Both the position numbers and the translations under genes were made by a program. This document shows positions 1-9,087 of a DNA stretch of 64,000 nucleotides, one piece after another (the stretch's first letter is position 1; the number at the start of each line of letters is the position of its first letter). The stretch is from Streptomyces sp. NA02950 (GTDB lineage: Bacteria; Actinomycetota; Actinomycetes; Streptomycetales; Streptomycetaceae), in NCBI RefSeq assembly GCF_013364155.1, contig NZ_CP054916.1, forward strand, positions 2,848,501 to 2,912,500, given 5' to 3'. The notes beneath the pieces were generated by a model. It made no database searches. It saw only the letters and a program-made list of their open reading frames with translations, and was not told where the DNA came from.

Positions 1-35
1 CCTCCCCCCTTGCCCTTGTTGCAGCATCCGGCACT

Positions 36-47
36 GTGCTGGAATTC
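36..47 (+). promoter_or_regulatory. 12-mer shared by both conservon upstream regions
   Basis: The 12-mer GTGCTGGAATTC lies about 200 nt before the first cvnA start and recurs exactly at 5987-5998, about 100 nt before the second cvnA start. In both places a GCAC precedes it and forms a short GCAC...GTGC inverted repeat. A shared regulator site or a remnant of the duplication are both possible. No protein is known to me for this motif. Confidence 0.3.
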
Positions 48-242
48 CCGGGACCGCCGTGGGAATCATCCCGGCGCGCACGGGGGCGCAGAGAGGCTGC
101 CGAGCGGCGGAGTTCCTCTTGTTCGATACGAAAGGAAGCGCGCCGGTCACTCACGATCGACAGGGGGGATCGCGGTCCCCCACGACTCGACACCGCTTCG
201 TCGTTGGCCGATGAAGCGCCTGGTCCAGAGGTTGCGACGCTA

Positions 243-3200
243 GTGCAGGGACGTTTCAAGAGGGATGGAATGGGGGCTCCCCAGGCCCGCCAGGGCCGAG
301 GGGAAGCTTCGGCGGACCCGGAGCCGCGTGGTGGGACCGAGCGCGGCTCCACGCCCCAGCGCGCCCAGGGCACCGGCAGGCCGCCGGCCGACCAGGGCTC
401 CGAGTCCGGCGTGCTGAGCGCCCAGCAGACCAGCAAGCCCAGCGACGGCGAGCCCGCCGAGCAGCCCAAACCCAAGAGCCCCAGCGGGCCGGGCAACCGC
501 ATGGCCCTGCGCAACTGGCGCATCAGCACCAGGCTGGTCTCCCTGCTCGCGCTCCCCGTCGTCGCCGCGACCACCCTGGGCGCCCTGCGGATCCAGGACT
601 CGCTCGACAACATCGAGCAGCTGGACCAGATGAAGCTGCTCACCGAGATGACGCAGCAGGCCACCCAGCTGGCGAGCGCCCTCCAGGAGGAGCGCGACAA
701 GTCGGCGGGGCCGCTGGCGGGCAAGGGCAACGCCAAGGACGACCGGGTCGTCTCCACCCGTGAGGACACCGACCGCGCCATCTCGGCGTTCCGCAACGCC
801 ACCGACAGCATCGACCCCGGTGAACAGTCGATGGCCGGTGTGCAGTCCACGCTCGTCGACATCAGCCGTCAGCTCGGCAAGATCAATGAGATCCGCGACA
901 CGGCGTACGACAACCGCCAGTACTACTCGCTGACGGTCCAGAACTACAACGAGCTGATCAACTCGCTGCTGTCGCTCTCCCAGGACATGGCGCAGGCGAC
1001 CAGCAACCGCGCGATGATCAACAACACCCGCGCGCTGGCCACCTTCTCCTCCGCGAAGGAGTACGCCTCCATCCAGCGCGCGCTGATCAGCGCCGCGCTC
1101 GCCGACCCGGACGGCGCCGAGTTCTCCGCCAACGACCGCCGCTTCGCCAAGACCGCGGTGGACAAGGAGAACGAGGCCCTCGGCCGGTTCAAGCAGATCC
1201 GCCAGGGCAACTCCGAGGACCTTCTCGAGCCGCTGGACAGCCGCCCGGACATCAAGGCGGCGACCATGTACGCGGACCGCGCGGTGCGCGACCCGGACGG
1301 GCTCAAGGCCGAGAAGCGCACCGATCTTGACTGGTACGACCAGGACAGCATCAAGATCGAAGAAATGGGCAAGATCGAGGAGACGCTGCTCGGCGAGATG
1401 CAGCAGAAGGCTCGTGAGCTCCGTCAGGACGCCCAGCAGGACGCGATCATCAACGGTGCGCTGATCCTGCTCGTCCTCGGCGTCTCTCTCGTCGGCGCCT
1501 TCGTCGTCGCCCGCTCCATGGTCCGCTCGCTGCGCCGGCTCCAGGACACCGCGCAGGACGTCGCCCAGAAGCGGCTGCCCGAGTTGGTCAAGCAGCTCTC
1601 CGAGTCCGACCCGCAGGACGTGGACACCTCCGTGGAGTCCGTCGGTGTGCACAGCCGGGACGAGATCGGCAAGGTGGCCACGGCCTTCGACGACGTGCAC
1701 CGCGAGGCGGTCCGCCTCGCCGCCGAGCAGGCGCTGCTGCGGGGCAACGTCAACGCGATGTTCACCAACCTCTCGCGCCGCAGCCAGGGCCTCATCCAGC
1801 GTCAGCTCTCGCTCATCTCCGAGCTGGAGAGCCGCGAGGCCGACCCGGACCAGCTGTCCTCGCTGTTCAAGCTGGACCACCTGGCCACCCGCATGCGCCG
1901 TAACGGTGAGAACCTGCTGGTCCTCGCCGGTGAGGAGCCGGGCCGCCGGTGGACCCGGCCGGTTCCGCTGGTGGACGTGCTCCGCGCCGCGGCCTCCGAG
2001 GTGGAGCAGTACGAGCGCATCGAGCTCAGCTCGGTCCCGGCGACCGAGGTCGCGGGCCGGGTCGTCAACGACCTCGTCCACCTCCTCGCCGAGCTGCTGG
2101 AGAACGCCACCTCGTTCTCCTCGCCGCAGACCAAGGTCAAGGTGACCGGTCACGCCCTGCCCGACGGGCGGGTGCTGGTCGAGATCCACGACACCGGTAT
2201 CGGACTCTCGCCCGAGGACCTGGCCGCGATCAACGAGCGGCTGGCCAGCCCGCCCACGGTCGATGTGTCGGTCTCCCGGCGCATGGGTCTGTTCGTGGTC
2301 GGCCGGCTGTCCCTGCGGCACGGCATCCGCATCCAGCTCCGGCCGTCCGACTCGGGCGGTACGACGGCGCTGGTCATGCTGCCCGTCGATGTCGCCCAGG
2401 GCGGCCGTAAGCCGGGTGCCCAGGCCCCCGGCGGCGGCAAGGCCGGTGCGGGCGCCCCGGGTTCCGGCGGACCGGGCAACGGCGGGCCGGAGAACGGCGC
2501 GGCGGGCCTGCTGGGCTCCGCCCCCTCGCGGCGCCCCGTCCCCGGTACGGGTGCGCGCACCGCGCTGCCCGGCACCGGCGGCGGCTCCACCGGCAGCGGA
2601 CTGCCGACCCGGCCAATCGGTGCCGGGACGGGTCCGCAGGGCGGCGCCCCCTCCGGCGGCAGCCTCTTCGACAGCGGACGGCCGCCCGGCCCCCGGGGCA
2701 ACTCCTTCACGGGCCCCGGCGGTCCGGGCGGCCCCGGCGGCAACTCCAGCCGCCCGCCGCTTCCGCAGCGCGGTGACGGCCCGACCGTCGCCCCGCCGAC
2801 CGGTGCTCCGGCCCGTGCCGACTCCGGCGACCAGGGTGCCCGTCCGCAGCTCCCCTCGCGTGACCGCGCGCCGGAGCTGCCCGCCCCCACCCAGCCCGGC
2901 ACCAGCTGGGGCGCGCGCCGCGCCGCGGCGGGCGACGACTGGCCGACCGGTCCGCGTGACGCGGGCGACGCGCCGCGCGGCCATGAGGAGGCCGACTCCA
3001 CCGGCCAGTTCGCCCGGCCGGACCTCGGCGGTGCTCCATCGGAGCGGCATGATCCGTTCGGCAGCCGCGGACCCGGTGACACCGGTGAGTTCCCGCAGCC
3101 CGACCTGGGCGACGGCCCCAATATGTTCGAGCCGCGCCGCGGACCGGGCGACACCGGCGAGTTCGCGATGCCGGGCCGGCCGGACGTCCGCGGCCCGCAG

Positions 3201-4232
3201 GACGCGGGACGCGGACCGGGCGACACCGCCCCGTTCGAGCGCCCCGACTTCAGCCAGGGCCCCGGCGACACCGGCCAGTTCGCCCGCCCGGAGCTGGGCC
3301 AGGGTCCGGGGAGCACGGGTGAGTACGCCCGTCCCGACCTCGGGCAGGGCCCCGGCGACACCGGCCAGTTCGCCCGCCCGGAGCTGGGCCAGGGTCCGGG
3401 GAGCACGGGTGAGTACGCCCGTCCCGACCTCGGGCAGGGCCCCGGGAGCACCGGCGAGTACGCCCGCCCGGAACTCGGCCAGGGCCCCGGCGACACCGGG
3501 GAGTTCGCCCGTCCGGAGGTCAACGACGCCGGACCCGGCGACACCGGGGAGTTCCCGCTCCCCCAGAGCGGGCGCGGCACCGCCGAGCAGGAGGACGCGC
3601 TGCCGCCCGCTGGTCCCGGCGACGGCCGTACGCCGATCTTCGACACCATCGAGTCGAACTGGTTCCGCGGGCAGACCGAGTCCACCGGCACCTCCGGTGA
3701 GGACTCCCGGTACCCGTCGGCGCCGTCGCAGCCCGCCCGGCCGAGCGGGCCCGCGCGGCCGGCCGAGCCCATCGCGTCGGAGCCGCCCGTATCCGGGCCG
3801 CCCGCTCCGGCCGTTCCCCCCGCCCCGCGCCGCGAGCCGCAGCCGGCGTCCCGTGGCACCGGCGAATTCGCCGGACTCCACGGCACGGCCGGTGCGAACG
3901 CCGCCGGTGCGGGTGGTCTCAACGGCACCGGTTCCTGGCGGTCGGCCAACGACGAGCGCTGGCGCCGTGCCGAGCAGATCCGTGAGCCCGCCGCTGGCGG
4001 TGTCACGTCGTCCGGGTTGCCACGACGGGTGCCCCGCGCGAATCTCGTGGAAGGCGCCGCGCAGCCGGCCCAGGCCGACCAGAGCGGACCGCAGGTGTCT
4101 CGTGCGCCCGATGATGTACGCGGGAGGCTGACCAACCTCCGCCGGGGGATCCAGCAGGGCCGTCGGGCCGGAACCGGTTTCGACGGCAATCACGATCGCG
4201 GCGTAGGCCCGACTTACCAGCAGGAGCGTTAG
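243..4232 (+). CDS. cvnA: Conservon sensor kinase-like protein CvnA (first conservon)
   Basis: This is the membrane histidine-kinase-like component of a conservon, the Streptomyces four-gene signalling unit thought to resemble a eukaryotic G-protein-coupled receptor complex. The chosen GTG at 243 gives 1329 aa starting VQGRFKRDG; longer upstream starts lack an RBS. TM1 is near residues 98-117 and TM2 near 403-424, flanking an extracellular nitrate/nitrite-sensor-like domain. A HAMP segment, a dimerisation region with LDHLATRMRR (probable phospho-accepting His) and an HATPase domain follow (HLLAELLENATSFSS, DTGIGLSPEDL, near 608-720). The last 600 residues are Gly/Pro-rich and disordered, with tandem GPGDTGEF/GPGSTGEY repeats, and end in a conserved tail beginning RWRRAEQ. 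The gene abuts cvnB: its TAG stop directly precedes the TTG start. The family is well recognised; the ligand is unknown. Confidence 0.9.
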   Translation: MQGRFKRDGMGAPQARQGRGEASADPEPRGGTERGSTPQRAQGTGRPPADQGSESGVLSAQQTSKPSDGEPAEQPKPKSPSGPGNRMALRNWRISTRLVSLLALPVVAATTLGALRIQDSLDNIEQLDQMKLLTEMTQQATQLASALQEERDKSAGPLAGKGNAKDDRVVSTREDTDRAISAFRNATDSIDPGEQSMAGVQSTLVDISRQLGKINEIRDTAYDNRQYYSLTVQNYNELINSLLSLSQDMAQATSNRAMINNTRALATFSSAKEYASIQRALISAALADPDGAEFSANDRRFAKTAVDKENEALGRFKQIRQGNSEDLLEPLDSRPDIKAATMYADRAVRDPDGLKAEKRTDLDWYDQDSIKIEEMGKIEETLLGEMQQKARELRQDAQQDAIINGALILLVLGVSLVGAFVVARSMVRSLRRLQDTAQDVAQKRLPELVKQLSESDPQDVDTSVESVGVHSRDEIGKVATAFDDVHREAVRLAAEQALLRGNVNAMFTNLSRRSQGLIQRQLSLISELESREADPDQLSSLFKLDHLATRMRRNGENLLVLAGEEPGRRWTRPVPLVDVLRAAASEVEQYERIELSSVPATEVAGRVVNDLVHLLAELLENATSFSSPQTKVKVTGHALPDGRVLVEIHDTGIGLSPEDLAAINERLASPPTVDVSVSRRMGLFVVGRLSLRHGIRIQLRPSDSGGTTALVMLPVDVAQGGRKPGAQAPGGGKAGAGAPGSGGPGNGGPENGAAGLLGSAPSRRPVPGTGARTALPGTGGGSTGSGLPTRPIGAGTGPQGGAPSGGSLFDSGRPPGPRGNSFTGPGGPGGPGGNSSRPPLPQRGDGPTVAPPTGAPARADSGDQGARPQLPSRDRAPELPAPTQPGTSWGARRAAAGDDWPTGPRDAGDAPRGHEEADSTGQFARPDLGGAPSERHDPFGSRGPGDTGEFPQPDLGDGPNMFEPRRGPGDTGEFAMPGRPDVRGPQDAGRGPGDTAPFERPDFSQGPGDTGQFARPELGQGPGSTGEYARPDLGQGPGDTGQFARPELGQGPGSTGEYARPDLGQGPGSTGEYARPELGQGPGDTGEFARPEVNDAGPGDTGEFPLPQSGRGTAEQEDALPPAGPGDGRTPIFDTIESNWFRGQTESTGTSGEDSRYPSAPSQPARPSGPARPAEPIASEPPVSGPPAPAVPPAPRREPQPASRGTGEFAGLHGTAGANAAGAGGLNGTGSWRSANDERWRRAEQIREPAAGGVTSSGLPRRVPRANLVEGAAQPAQADQSGPQVSRAPDDVRGRLTNLRRGIQQGRRAGTGFDGNHDRGVGPTYQQER
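3261..3440 (+). repeat. Perfect 2 x 90-bp tandem repeat inside cvnA
   Basis: Positions 3261-3350 and 3351-3440 are the same 90-bp unit twice, with no mismatch that I can see. Each unit encodes two 15-residue motifs, one starting GPGDTGQFARPELGQ and one GPGSTGEYARPDLGQ. Degenerate copies flank it from about 3060 to 3560. The perfect identity indicates a recent expansion, so copy number may vary between strains. Confidence 0.9.
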
Positions 4233-4655
4233 TTGAGCCCGATGAGCCAGGCGGCGCAGAATCTGAACTGGTTGATCACGAACTTCGTGGACAACACCCC
4301 CGGGGTGTCCCACACGGTGGTGGTCTCCGCCGACGGACTCCTTCTGGCGATGTCCGAAGGCTTCCCCCGTGACCGAGCCGATCAACTGGCGGCGGTCGCC
4401 TCCGGCCTGACCTCTCTCACCGCCGGAGCCTCCCGCATCTTCGAAGGCGGCGCGGTCAACCAGACCGTCGTCGAAATGGAACGAGGCTTTCTCTTCATCA
4501 TGTCCATCTCCGACGGATCGTCCCTGGCGGTCCTCGCCCACCCCGAGTGCGACATCGGCCTGGTCGGCTACGAGATGGCCCTGCTGGTCGACCGCGCGGG
4601 CAATGTCCTCACCCCGGACCTCCGCGCCGAACTGCAAGGCAGCCTGTTGAACTGA
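4233..4655 (+). CDS. cvnB: Roadblock/LC7 domain protein CvnB (first conservon)
   Basis: This small cytoplasmic roadblock/LC7 protein of 140 aa is expected to act in the conservon complex with the small GTPase CvnD, as MglB-like LC7 proteins do. The TTG at 4233 is chosen because an AGGAG lies 6 nt upstream; the ATG at 4242 (MSQAAQNLNW) is the alternative. The core LNWLITNFVDNTPGVSHTVV and the downstream alternating strands and helices fit one LC7 fold. The protein is identical to the second CvnB at 9088, and the DNA is identical from 4263 to 4642, unlike the flanking cvnA and cvnC genes. Confidence 0.92.
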   Translation: MSPMSQAAQNLNWLITNFVDNTPGVSHTVVVSADGLLLAMSEGFPRDRADQLAAVASGLTSLTAGASRIFEGGAVNQTVVEMERGFLFIMSISDGSSLAVLAHPECDIGLVGYEMALLVDRAGNVLTPDLRAELQGSLLN

Positions 4656-4680
4656 CCCATCGACCATCCGACGCCCGCCC

Positions 4681-4698
4681 CGCCCGGTCCACCGGGCG
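4681..4698 (+). other. Hairpin between cvnB and cvnC
   Basis: CGCCCGGT and ACCGGGCG form a perfect 8-bp stem with a 2-nt loop between cvnB and cvnC. A longer hairpin occupies the same place in the second conservon (9529-9560). There is no U-run. It may mark mRNA processing or partial termination that sets the ratio of AB to CD. Confidence 0.4.
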
Positions 4699-4760
4699 GC
4701 CCCCCACCGGCACCGACCGACGGCACGAACCGTCACCTTGTTGTCCGACCGGAGGACTCC

Positions 4761-5171
4761 ATGACCCCGCCCCCTGCCTCGCCCGGCCCGTACGGCGGCC
4801 ACCACCATTCGCCGTACGGGGGTGAAGGCGACCAGCCATTGGTGCGCCCGTACGCCATGACCGGAGGCCGGACCCGGCCGCGGTACCAGCTCGCCATCGA
4901 GGCACTGGTCAGCACCACGGCCGATCCAGCCCATCTGGCGGGGCTGCTCCCCGAGCACCAGCGCATCTGCCATCTGTGCCAGGAGGTCAAGTCGGTCGCG
5001 GAGGTCTCGGCGCTGCTGAACATACCGCTCGGTGTGGCGCGGATCCTGGTGGCCGACCTGGCCGAGGCGGGCATGGTGGCGATCCACCAGCCCGGTGGCG
5101 GTTCGGAAGCGGGCGGTACCCCGGATGTGACACTGCTCGAAAGGGTGCTCAGTGGACTTCGCAAGCTCTAG
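4761..5171 (+). CDS. cvnC: DUF742 protein CvnC (first conservon)
   Basis: This 136-aa protein has the DUF742 domain, the third conserved gene of every conservon. After a short Pro/Gly/His-rich N-terminus the conserved core begins LVRPYAMTGGRTRPRYQLAI. It continues through HQRICHLC and a helix-turn-helix-like segment (SVAEVSALLNIPLGVARILV, DLAEAGMVAIHQP), and ends LLERVLSGLRKL. The ATG at 4761 has a nearby GAGG. Its 3' end overlaps the cvnD start by 20 nt, so translation of the two is probably coupled. The wHTH-like core may serve protein contact rather than DNA binding. Confidence 0.92.
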   Translation: MTPPPASPGPYGGHHHSPYGGEGDQPLVRPYAMTGGRTRPRYQLAIEALVSTTADPAHLAGLLPEHQRICHLCQEVKSVAEVSALLNIPLGVARILVADLAEAGMVAIHQPGGGSEAGGTPDVTLLERVLSGLRKL

Positions 5172-5736
5172 CGGCGCTCCGCCCGCGCGCGCGACCACCT
5201 CGGCGAAGATCGTGGTGGCGGGCGGCTTCGGCGTGGGCAAGACCACGTTCGTCGGCGCGGTCTCGGAGATCAACCCGCTGCGCACCGAAGCCGTGATGAC
5301 CTCCGCCTCGGCGGGGATCGACGACCTGAGCCATGTCCAGGACAAGACCACGACCACCGTGGCGATGGACTTCGGGCGCATCACGCTCGACGACGATCTG
5401 ATCCTGTATCTGTTCGGCACCCCGGGTCAGGACCGATTCTGGTTCATGTGGGACGACCTGGTCCGCGGTGCCATCGGCGCCGTGGTGCTGGTGGACACCC
5501 GCCGCCTGGCGGACTGCTTCCCGGCCGTGGACTACTTCGAGAACTCCGGTCTGCCCTTCGTCATCGCCCTCAACGGCTTCGACGGCCACCAGCCGTACAG
5601 CCCCGAGGAGGTGCGCGAGGCCCTCCAGATCGGACCGGACACCCCCATCATCATCACCGACGCCCGCCACCGCAGCGAGGCCAAGAGCGCGCTGATCACC
5701 CTGGTCGAGCACGCGCTGATGGCCCGGCTCAAGTAG
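5152..5736 (+). CDS. cvnD: Conservon small GTPase CvnD (first conservon)
   Basis: This 194-aa Ras-like GTP-binding protein is the output switch of the conservon. The P-loop is GGFGVGKTTF near residues 24-33. The G3-like motif is LFGTPGQDRFWFMWDD, and the base-recognition motif is NGFD instead of the usual NKxD, as in the CvnD/MglA-related group. The GTG start lies inside the end of cvnC. A perfect 14-bp stem terminator follows at 5773. Two long blocks are identical in DNA to the second cvnD, pointing to gene conversion. Confidence 0.93.
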   Translation: MDFASSSGAPPARATTSAKIVVAGGFGVGKTTFVGAVSEINPLRTEAVMTSASAGIDDLSHVQDKTTTTVAMDFGRITLDDDLILYLFGTPGQDRFWFMWDDLVRGAIGAVVLVDTRRLADCFPAVDYFENSGLPFVIALNGFDGHQPYSPEEVREALQIGPDTPIIITDARHRSEAKSALITLVEHALMARLK

Positions 5737-5772
5737 GAGCCGGCCTCCGGAAGTTGTCCGGAACGGATGTCG

Positions 5773-5804
5773 GAGCGGGCCGTGTCGGACGACACGGCCC
5801 GCTC
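5773..5804 (+). terminator. Terminator of first conservon
   Basis: A perfect 14-bp inverted repeat (GAGCGGGCCGTGTC and its complement) with a GGAC loop starts 37 nt after the cvnD stop. There is no strong U-run, as is common in Streptomyces. Confidence 0.75.
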
Positions 5805-6095
5805 TCCCATTCATAACGTTTCGACAGAGAAAAACTTCCGGGCCGCCACCGAGTGCGTTCAGTCCGCTTCGGACCGCACTCAATTGGTTCGGTATTTGAC
5901 ACACCTCACCCTTAACGCCCGTTTTATCTCTGGTCTAGACAACAGACTGACCGTTTTGCGCAGTGTTTGGAAAGCACCTGCGCGGCGTGCTGGAATTCGC
6001 TGAACTGGGCAGTAAGGGCTCAGCTGGAACGGCACAACATCAGGTGCCGACGCCGAGAGGTTGTTGGTCGAGTGAGGCGAAGCAAGGCGGACTCC
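5805..6095. other. Intergenic region between the conservons
   Basis: This gap is AT-richer than its surroundings and must hold the promoter of the second conservon. A TTGACA at 5896-5901 is a possible -35, but no well-spaced -10 follows (TTTTAT comes 20 nt later). The shared 12-mer GTGCTGGAATTC is at 5987-5998. I see no gene here. Confidence 0.5.
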
Positions 6096-9086
6096 GTGCA
6101 AGAGGCGCGAGGGAACTTCACCCCGCCGCCGCGTACGCGCACAGCGGCGTCGCCCGCCGATGCACCCGATCCGCCCGCCGGCAGCGGCGGCCGGTTCTCC
6201 CCGCGGAACTGGCGGGTCCGCACTCGGCTGTACGCAATTCTGCTGATTCCGGTGCTGGTCGCCCTGGTCTTCGGTGGATTCCAGGTCGCCGCGTCGGTCA
6301 AGACCTGGAGCGAGGCACAGGACGCCGAGCGCACCGCGCGGGTCGTCCGCGCCGCCGCGACCTACGGCCAGGCAATCATCGACGAGCGCGACCGCACCGC
6401 CGGTCCGCTGCTCAGCGGCACCAACGCCGATGTGGTGCGCAAGGCCCGGTCCGCCACCGACCAGGCGCGCGAGGAATTCGACGAAGCCGTCAAGGACATG
6501 CCGCAGACGGCGACCCTCAAGCGGCGCCTCGCGGCGTTCAGGTCGGCCGAACCGCAGCTCACAGCGCTGCGCCGGAACGCCTACACCGACCGCCTCGACG
6601 GTGTGAAGACCGAAGAGGGCTATGTCGCGGTCCAGCACGCACTGACCGAGTTCGCCAATGAGCTGGGTCTGGGCACCGGCAACATCACCTCCTACGGCCG
6701 CACGGTCTACGCGGTCTCCCTGGCCAAGGGCGCCGAGTCGCTCCAGCGCTCCATCGGCACCCATCTGCTGGTCAAGCCCGGCCCCTCCGCGGCCGAGCGC
6801 AAGGTCCAGCTGACCGCCTTCGGCTCGTACGTCTACCTGGAGGGCATCGCGCTCGGGGAGTTCACCTCCGCCGGTATGCCCGAGGACGTCTCGAAGCTCG
6901 AGGACACCATGGCCGCGGCCGACAAGCGCGGCAAGGCACAGCTCGCCGAGGCGAAGCGGAAGGCCGAGGCCGCGGGGCAGAAGTTCACCACCCCGCCCTC
7001 CATGAAGCGGATGCTCACCGCCATCGGCAGTGGTGCCTCGCCGCAGGAGCTGAAGGCCCGGGGTATCACCCCGGACGTCTGGTTCAACACCGCCACGGGC
7101 AAGTTCGACGCCTACCGCGAGGTCGAGCAGAGCCTGGTCAACAAGGCGGTGAACGAGGCAGCGCAAATCTCTTCGGATGCAAAGCGCGATGCGATCGTCA
7201 ACTCCGCGATCGTGGTGCTCGCGCTGCTCGCCGCGTTCGTCGTGGCCGCCCGGATGGCCCGTTCGATGAGCCGCAGCATGCAGCAGCTGCGCAACGCCGC
7301 CTTCGACGTCGCCGAGCAGCGGCTGCCCATGCTGGTCGACCAGCTCTCCCGGAACGACCCGGGACGGGTGGACACCCGCGTCGCCCCGATCCCGCTCAAC
7401 AGCCAGGACGAGATGGGCGAGGTGGCCCGCGCCTTCGACCAGGTGCACCGCGAGGCGATCCGGCTCGCGGCCGAGCAGGCGATGCTGCGGGGCAACGTCA
7501 ACGCAATCTTTACGAACCTTTCCAGTCGCAACCAAGGACTCATCGAGCGGCAGCTCACCCTGATCTCCGAACTGGAGAGCCGGGAGGCCGATCCGGACCA
7601 GCTGGAGCACCTCTTCCGGCTCGACCACCTGGCCACCCGTATGCGGCGCAACGGCGAGAACCTGCTGATTCTCGCGGGCGAGGAGCCGGGCCGACGCTGG
7701 AACCAGCCGGTGGCGCTGATCGACGTCCTGCGCGCCGCCTCCTCGGAAGTGGAATCGTACGAGCGGATCGAGCTCGCGGGGATCTCCGAGGGCGACATCC
7801 ACGGCACCGCGGTGACCGACCTGGTGCACCTCCTCGCCGAGCTGCTGGAGAACGCGACCACCTTCTCCTCCCCGCACACCAAGGTGCGGGTCACCGCGAC
7901 ACGGCTGCCCGACGGCCGGGTCATGGTGGAGATCCACGACAAGGGCATCGGGCTCACCCCCGAGGACTTCGCCGACATCAACCACAAGCTGGCCAACCCG
8001 CCGACAGTGGACGCGGCGGTCTCCCAGCGCATGGGTCTGTTCGTGGTCGGCCGCCTCGCCGACCGGCACGGCATCCGCGTCCAGCTGCGCCCCTCCGGGG
8101 AGCAGGCGGGGACCACCTCGCTGGTGATGCTGCCCGAGGCGATCACGCACGGCGGAGGCGGCGAGGAGCTGCCCCCGGACGACTTCACGGTCTCCCGGAT
8201 CGTCCCCGAACAGCAGCACTCCTACCAGGACCAGCCGGCCGTCACCCAGCGGACCGCCGCCGAGCTGGGCTTCGACGACTCCCCGTACCCCCAGTACCAG
8301 GGCCAGTACAGCGGGATGCAGGCCGCGCCGCACGAGCAGGAGCCCCGGCGCGACCCCACCCCCGCGGAGCCGGCCCAGCCGTCCTACGAGGCGCCCTCCT
8401 ACGCTGAACCGGAACCGCACTACCGCTCTCAGTCGGAGACCGGACAACAGCCGTACGTCGGTTACAACTCACCCTCCCAGCAGGGAGAGTGGGGCGATTC
8501 CGGATCATTCGAGATGCCCTACGCATCGCAGTTCGGGACCCAAACGGAATCCGGACCCAGCGCTCCCGAAGTCTCCGGGGAGCGCGTAGAGTTCCACCGT
8601 CCGGGCCCCGCCCCGAGCGACAGCCGCTCTCGGACCGACGCCTGGCTTCCGCGTCGGGACAAGCAGTGGCAGCCGTCCGGGGACCCAGGGGCACAGGGAG
8701 TGGCCGGTGAGCCTCCGGCGCCCGCGGCGCCGGAGCGGCCTCAGCAGGCTCCCCGGCAGGTGGACACCGGCCAGGACCAGTGGCAGTCGGCAAACGACCA
8801 GCGCTGGCGCCGGGCCGAGCAGCTCCGCGAGCCGAAGGCCGGCGGGGTCACCTCCTCCGGTCTGCCCCGGCGGGTACCCAAGGCCAACCTGGTCGAGGGC
8901 GCCGCCGAGCAGTCCGGACAGGGCGGCCCCCAGGTCTCCCGCGCCCCGGAGGACGTCCGCGGCAGGCTGAGCAACCTGCGGCGCGGCGTCCAGCGGGGAC
9001 GCACCGCGGGATCCGGGATCCCCGGGCGTGACCAGCATGACCAACAGGGCTACGGCCCCGGCAGCACCTACGATCAGGAGCGTTAG
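6096..9086 (+). CDS. cvnA: Conservon sensor kinase-like protein CvnA (second conservon)
   Basis: This is the CvnA component of the second, adjacent conservon. With the GTG at 6096 (AAGGCGG 5 nt upstream) it has 996 aa and starts VQEARGNFT; the GTG at 6072 is the alternative. TM1 lies near residues 45-67 and TM2 near 366-385, around an extracellular sensor domain. HAMP, the LDHLATRMRR dimerisation helix and the ATPase N-box LVHLLAELLENATTFSSP near 576 follow, then a Pro/Gln/Tyr-rich disordered tail. It lacks the GPGDTGEF repeats of its neighbour. The C-terminal segment from SANDQRWRRAEQ to RGRLSNLRRGVQ is nearly the same as in the first CvnA, although the intervening tails differ completely. 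Confidence 0.9.
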   Translation: MQEARGNFTPPPRTRTAASPADAPDPPAGSGGRFSPRNWRVRTRLYAILLIPVLVALVFGGFQVAASVKTWSEAQDAERTARVVRAAATYGQAIIDERDRTAGPLLSGTNADVVRKARSATDQAREEFDEAVKDMPQTATLKRRLAAFRSAEPQLTALRRNAYTDRLDGVKTEEGYVAVQHALTEFANELGLGTGNITSYGRTVYAVSLAKGAESLQRSIGTHLLVKPGPSAAERKVQLTAFGSYVYLEGIALGEFTSAGMPEDVSKLEDTMAAADKRGKAQLAEAKRKAEAAGQKFTTPPSMKRMLTAIGSGASPQELKARGITPDVWFNTATGKFDAYREVEQSLVNKAVNEAAQISSDAKRDAIVNSAIVVLALLAAFVVAARMARSMSRSMQQLRNAAFDVAEQRLPMLVDQLSRNDPGRVDTRVAPIPLNSQDEMGEVARAFDQVHREAIRLAAEQAMLRGNVNAIFTNLSSRNQGLIERQLTLISELESREADPDQLEHLFRLDHLATRMRRNGENLLILAGEEPGRRWNQPVALIDVLRAASSEVESYERIELAGISEGDIHGTAVTDLVHLLAELLENATTFSSPHTKVRVTATRLPDGRVMVEIHDKGIGLTPEDFADINHKLANPPTVDAAVSQRMGLFVVGRLADRHGIRVQLRPSGEQAGTTSLVMLPEAITHGGGGEELPPDDFTVSRIVPEQQHSYQDQPAVTQRTAAELGFDDSPYPQYQGQYSGMQAAPHEQEPRRDPTPAEPAQPSYEAPSYAEPEPHYRSQSETGQQPYVGYNSPSQQGEWGDSGSFEMPYASQFGTQTESGPSAPEVSGERVEFHRPGPAPSDSRSRTDAWLPRRDKQWQPSGDPGAQGVAGEPPAPAAPERPQQAPRQVDTGQDQWQSANDQRWRRAEQLREPKAGGVTSSGLPRRVPKANLVEGAAEQSGQGGPQVSRAPEDVRGRLSNLRRGVQRGRTAGSGIPGRDQHDQQGYGPGSTYDQER

Positions 9087-9087
9087 T

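Noticed and set aside
240..5420. 1726-codon open frame antisense to the first conservon
   Set aside because: It is the usual GC-skew shadow: low-complexity Gly/Arg/Val-rich, no RBS, and exactly opposite genes with clear domains.
5896..5927. TTGACA with TTTTAT as a sigma-70-like promoter for the second conservon
   Set aside because: The spacing is 20 bp and the -10 is poor, so I mention it without calling a promoter.
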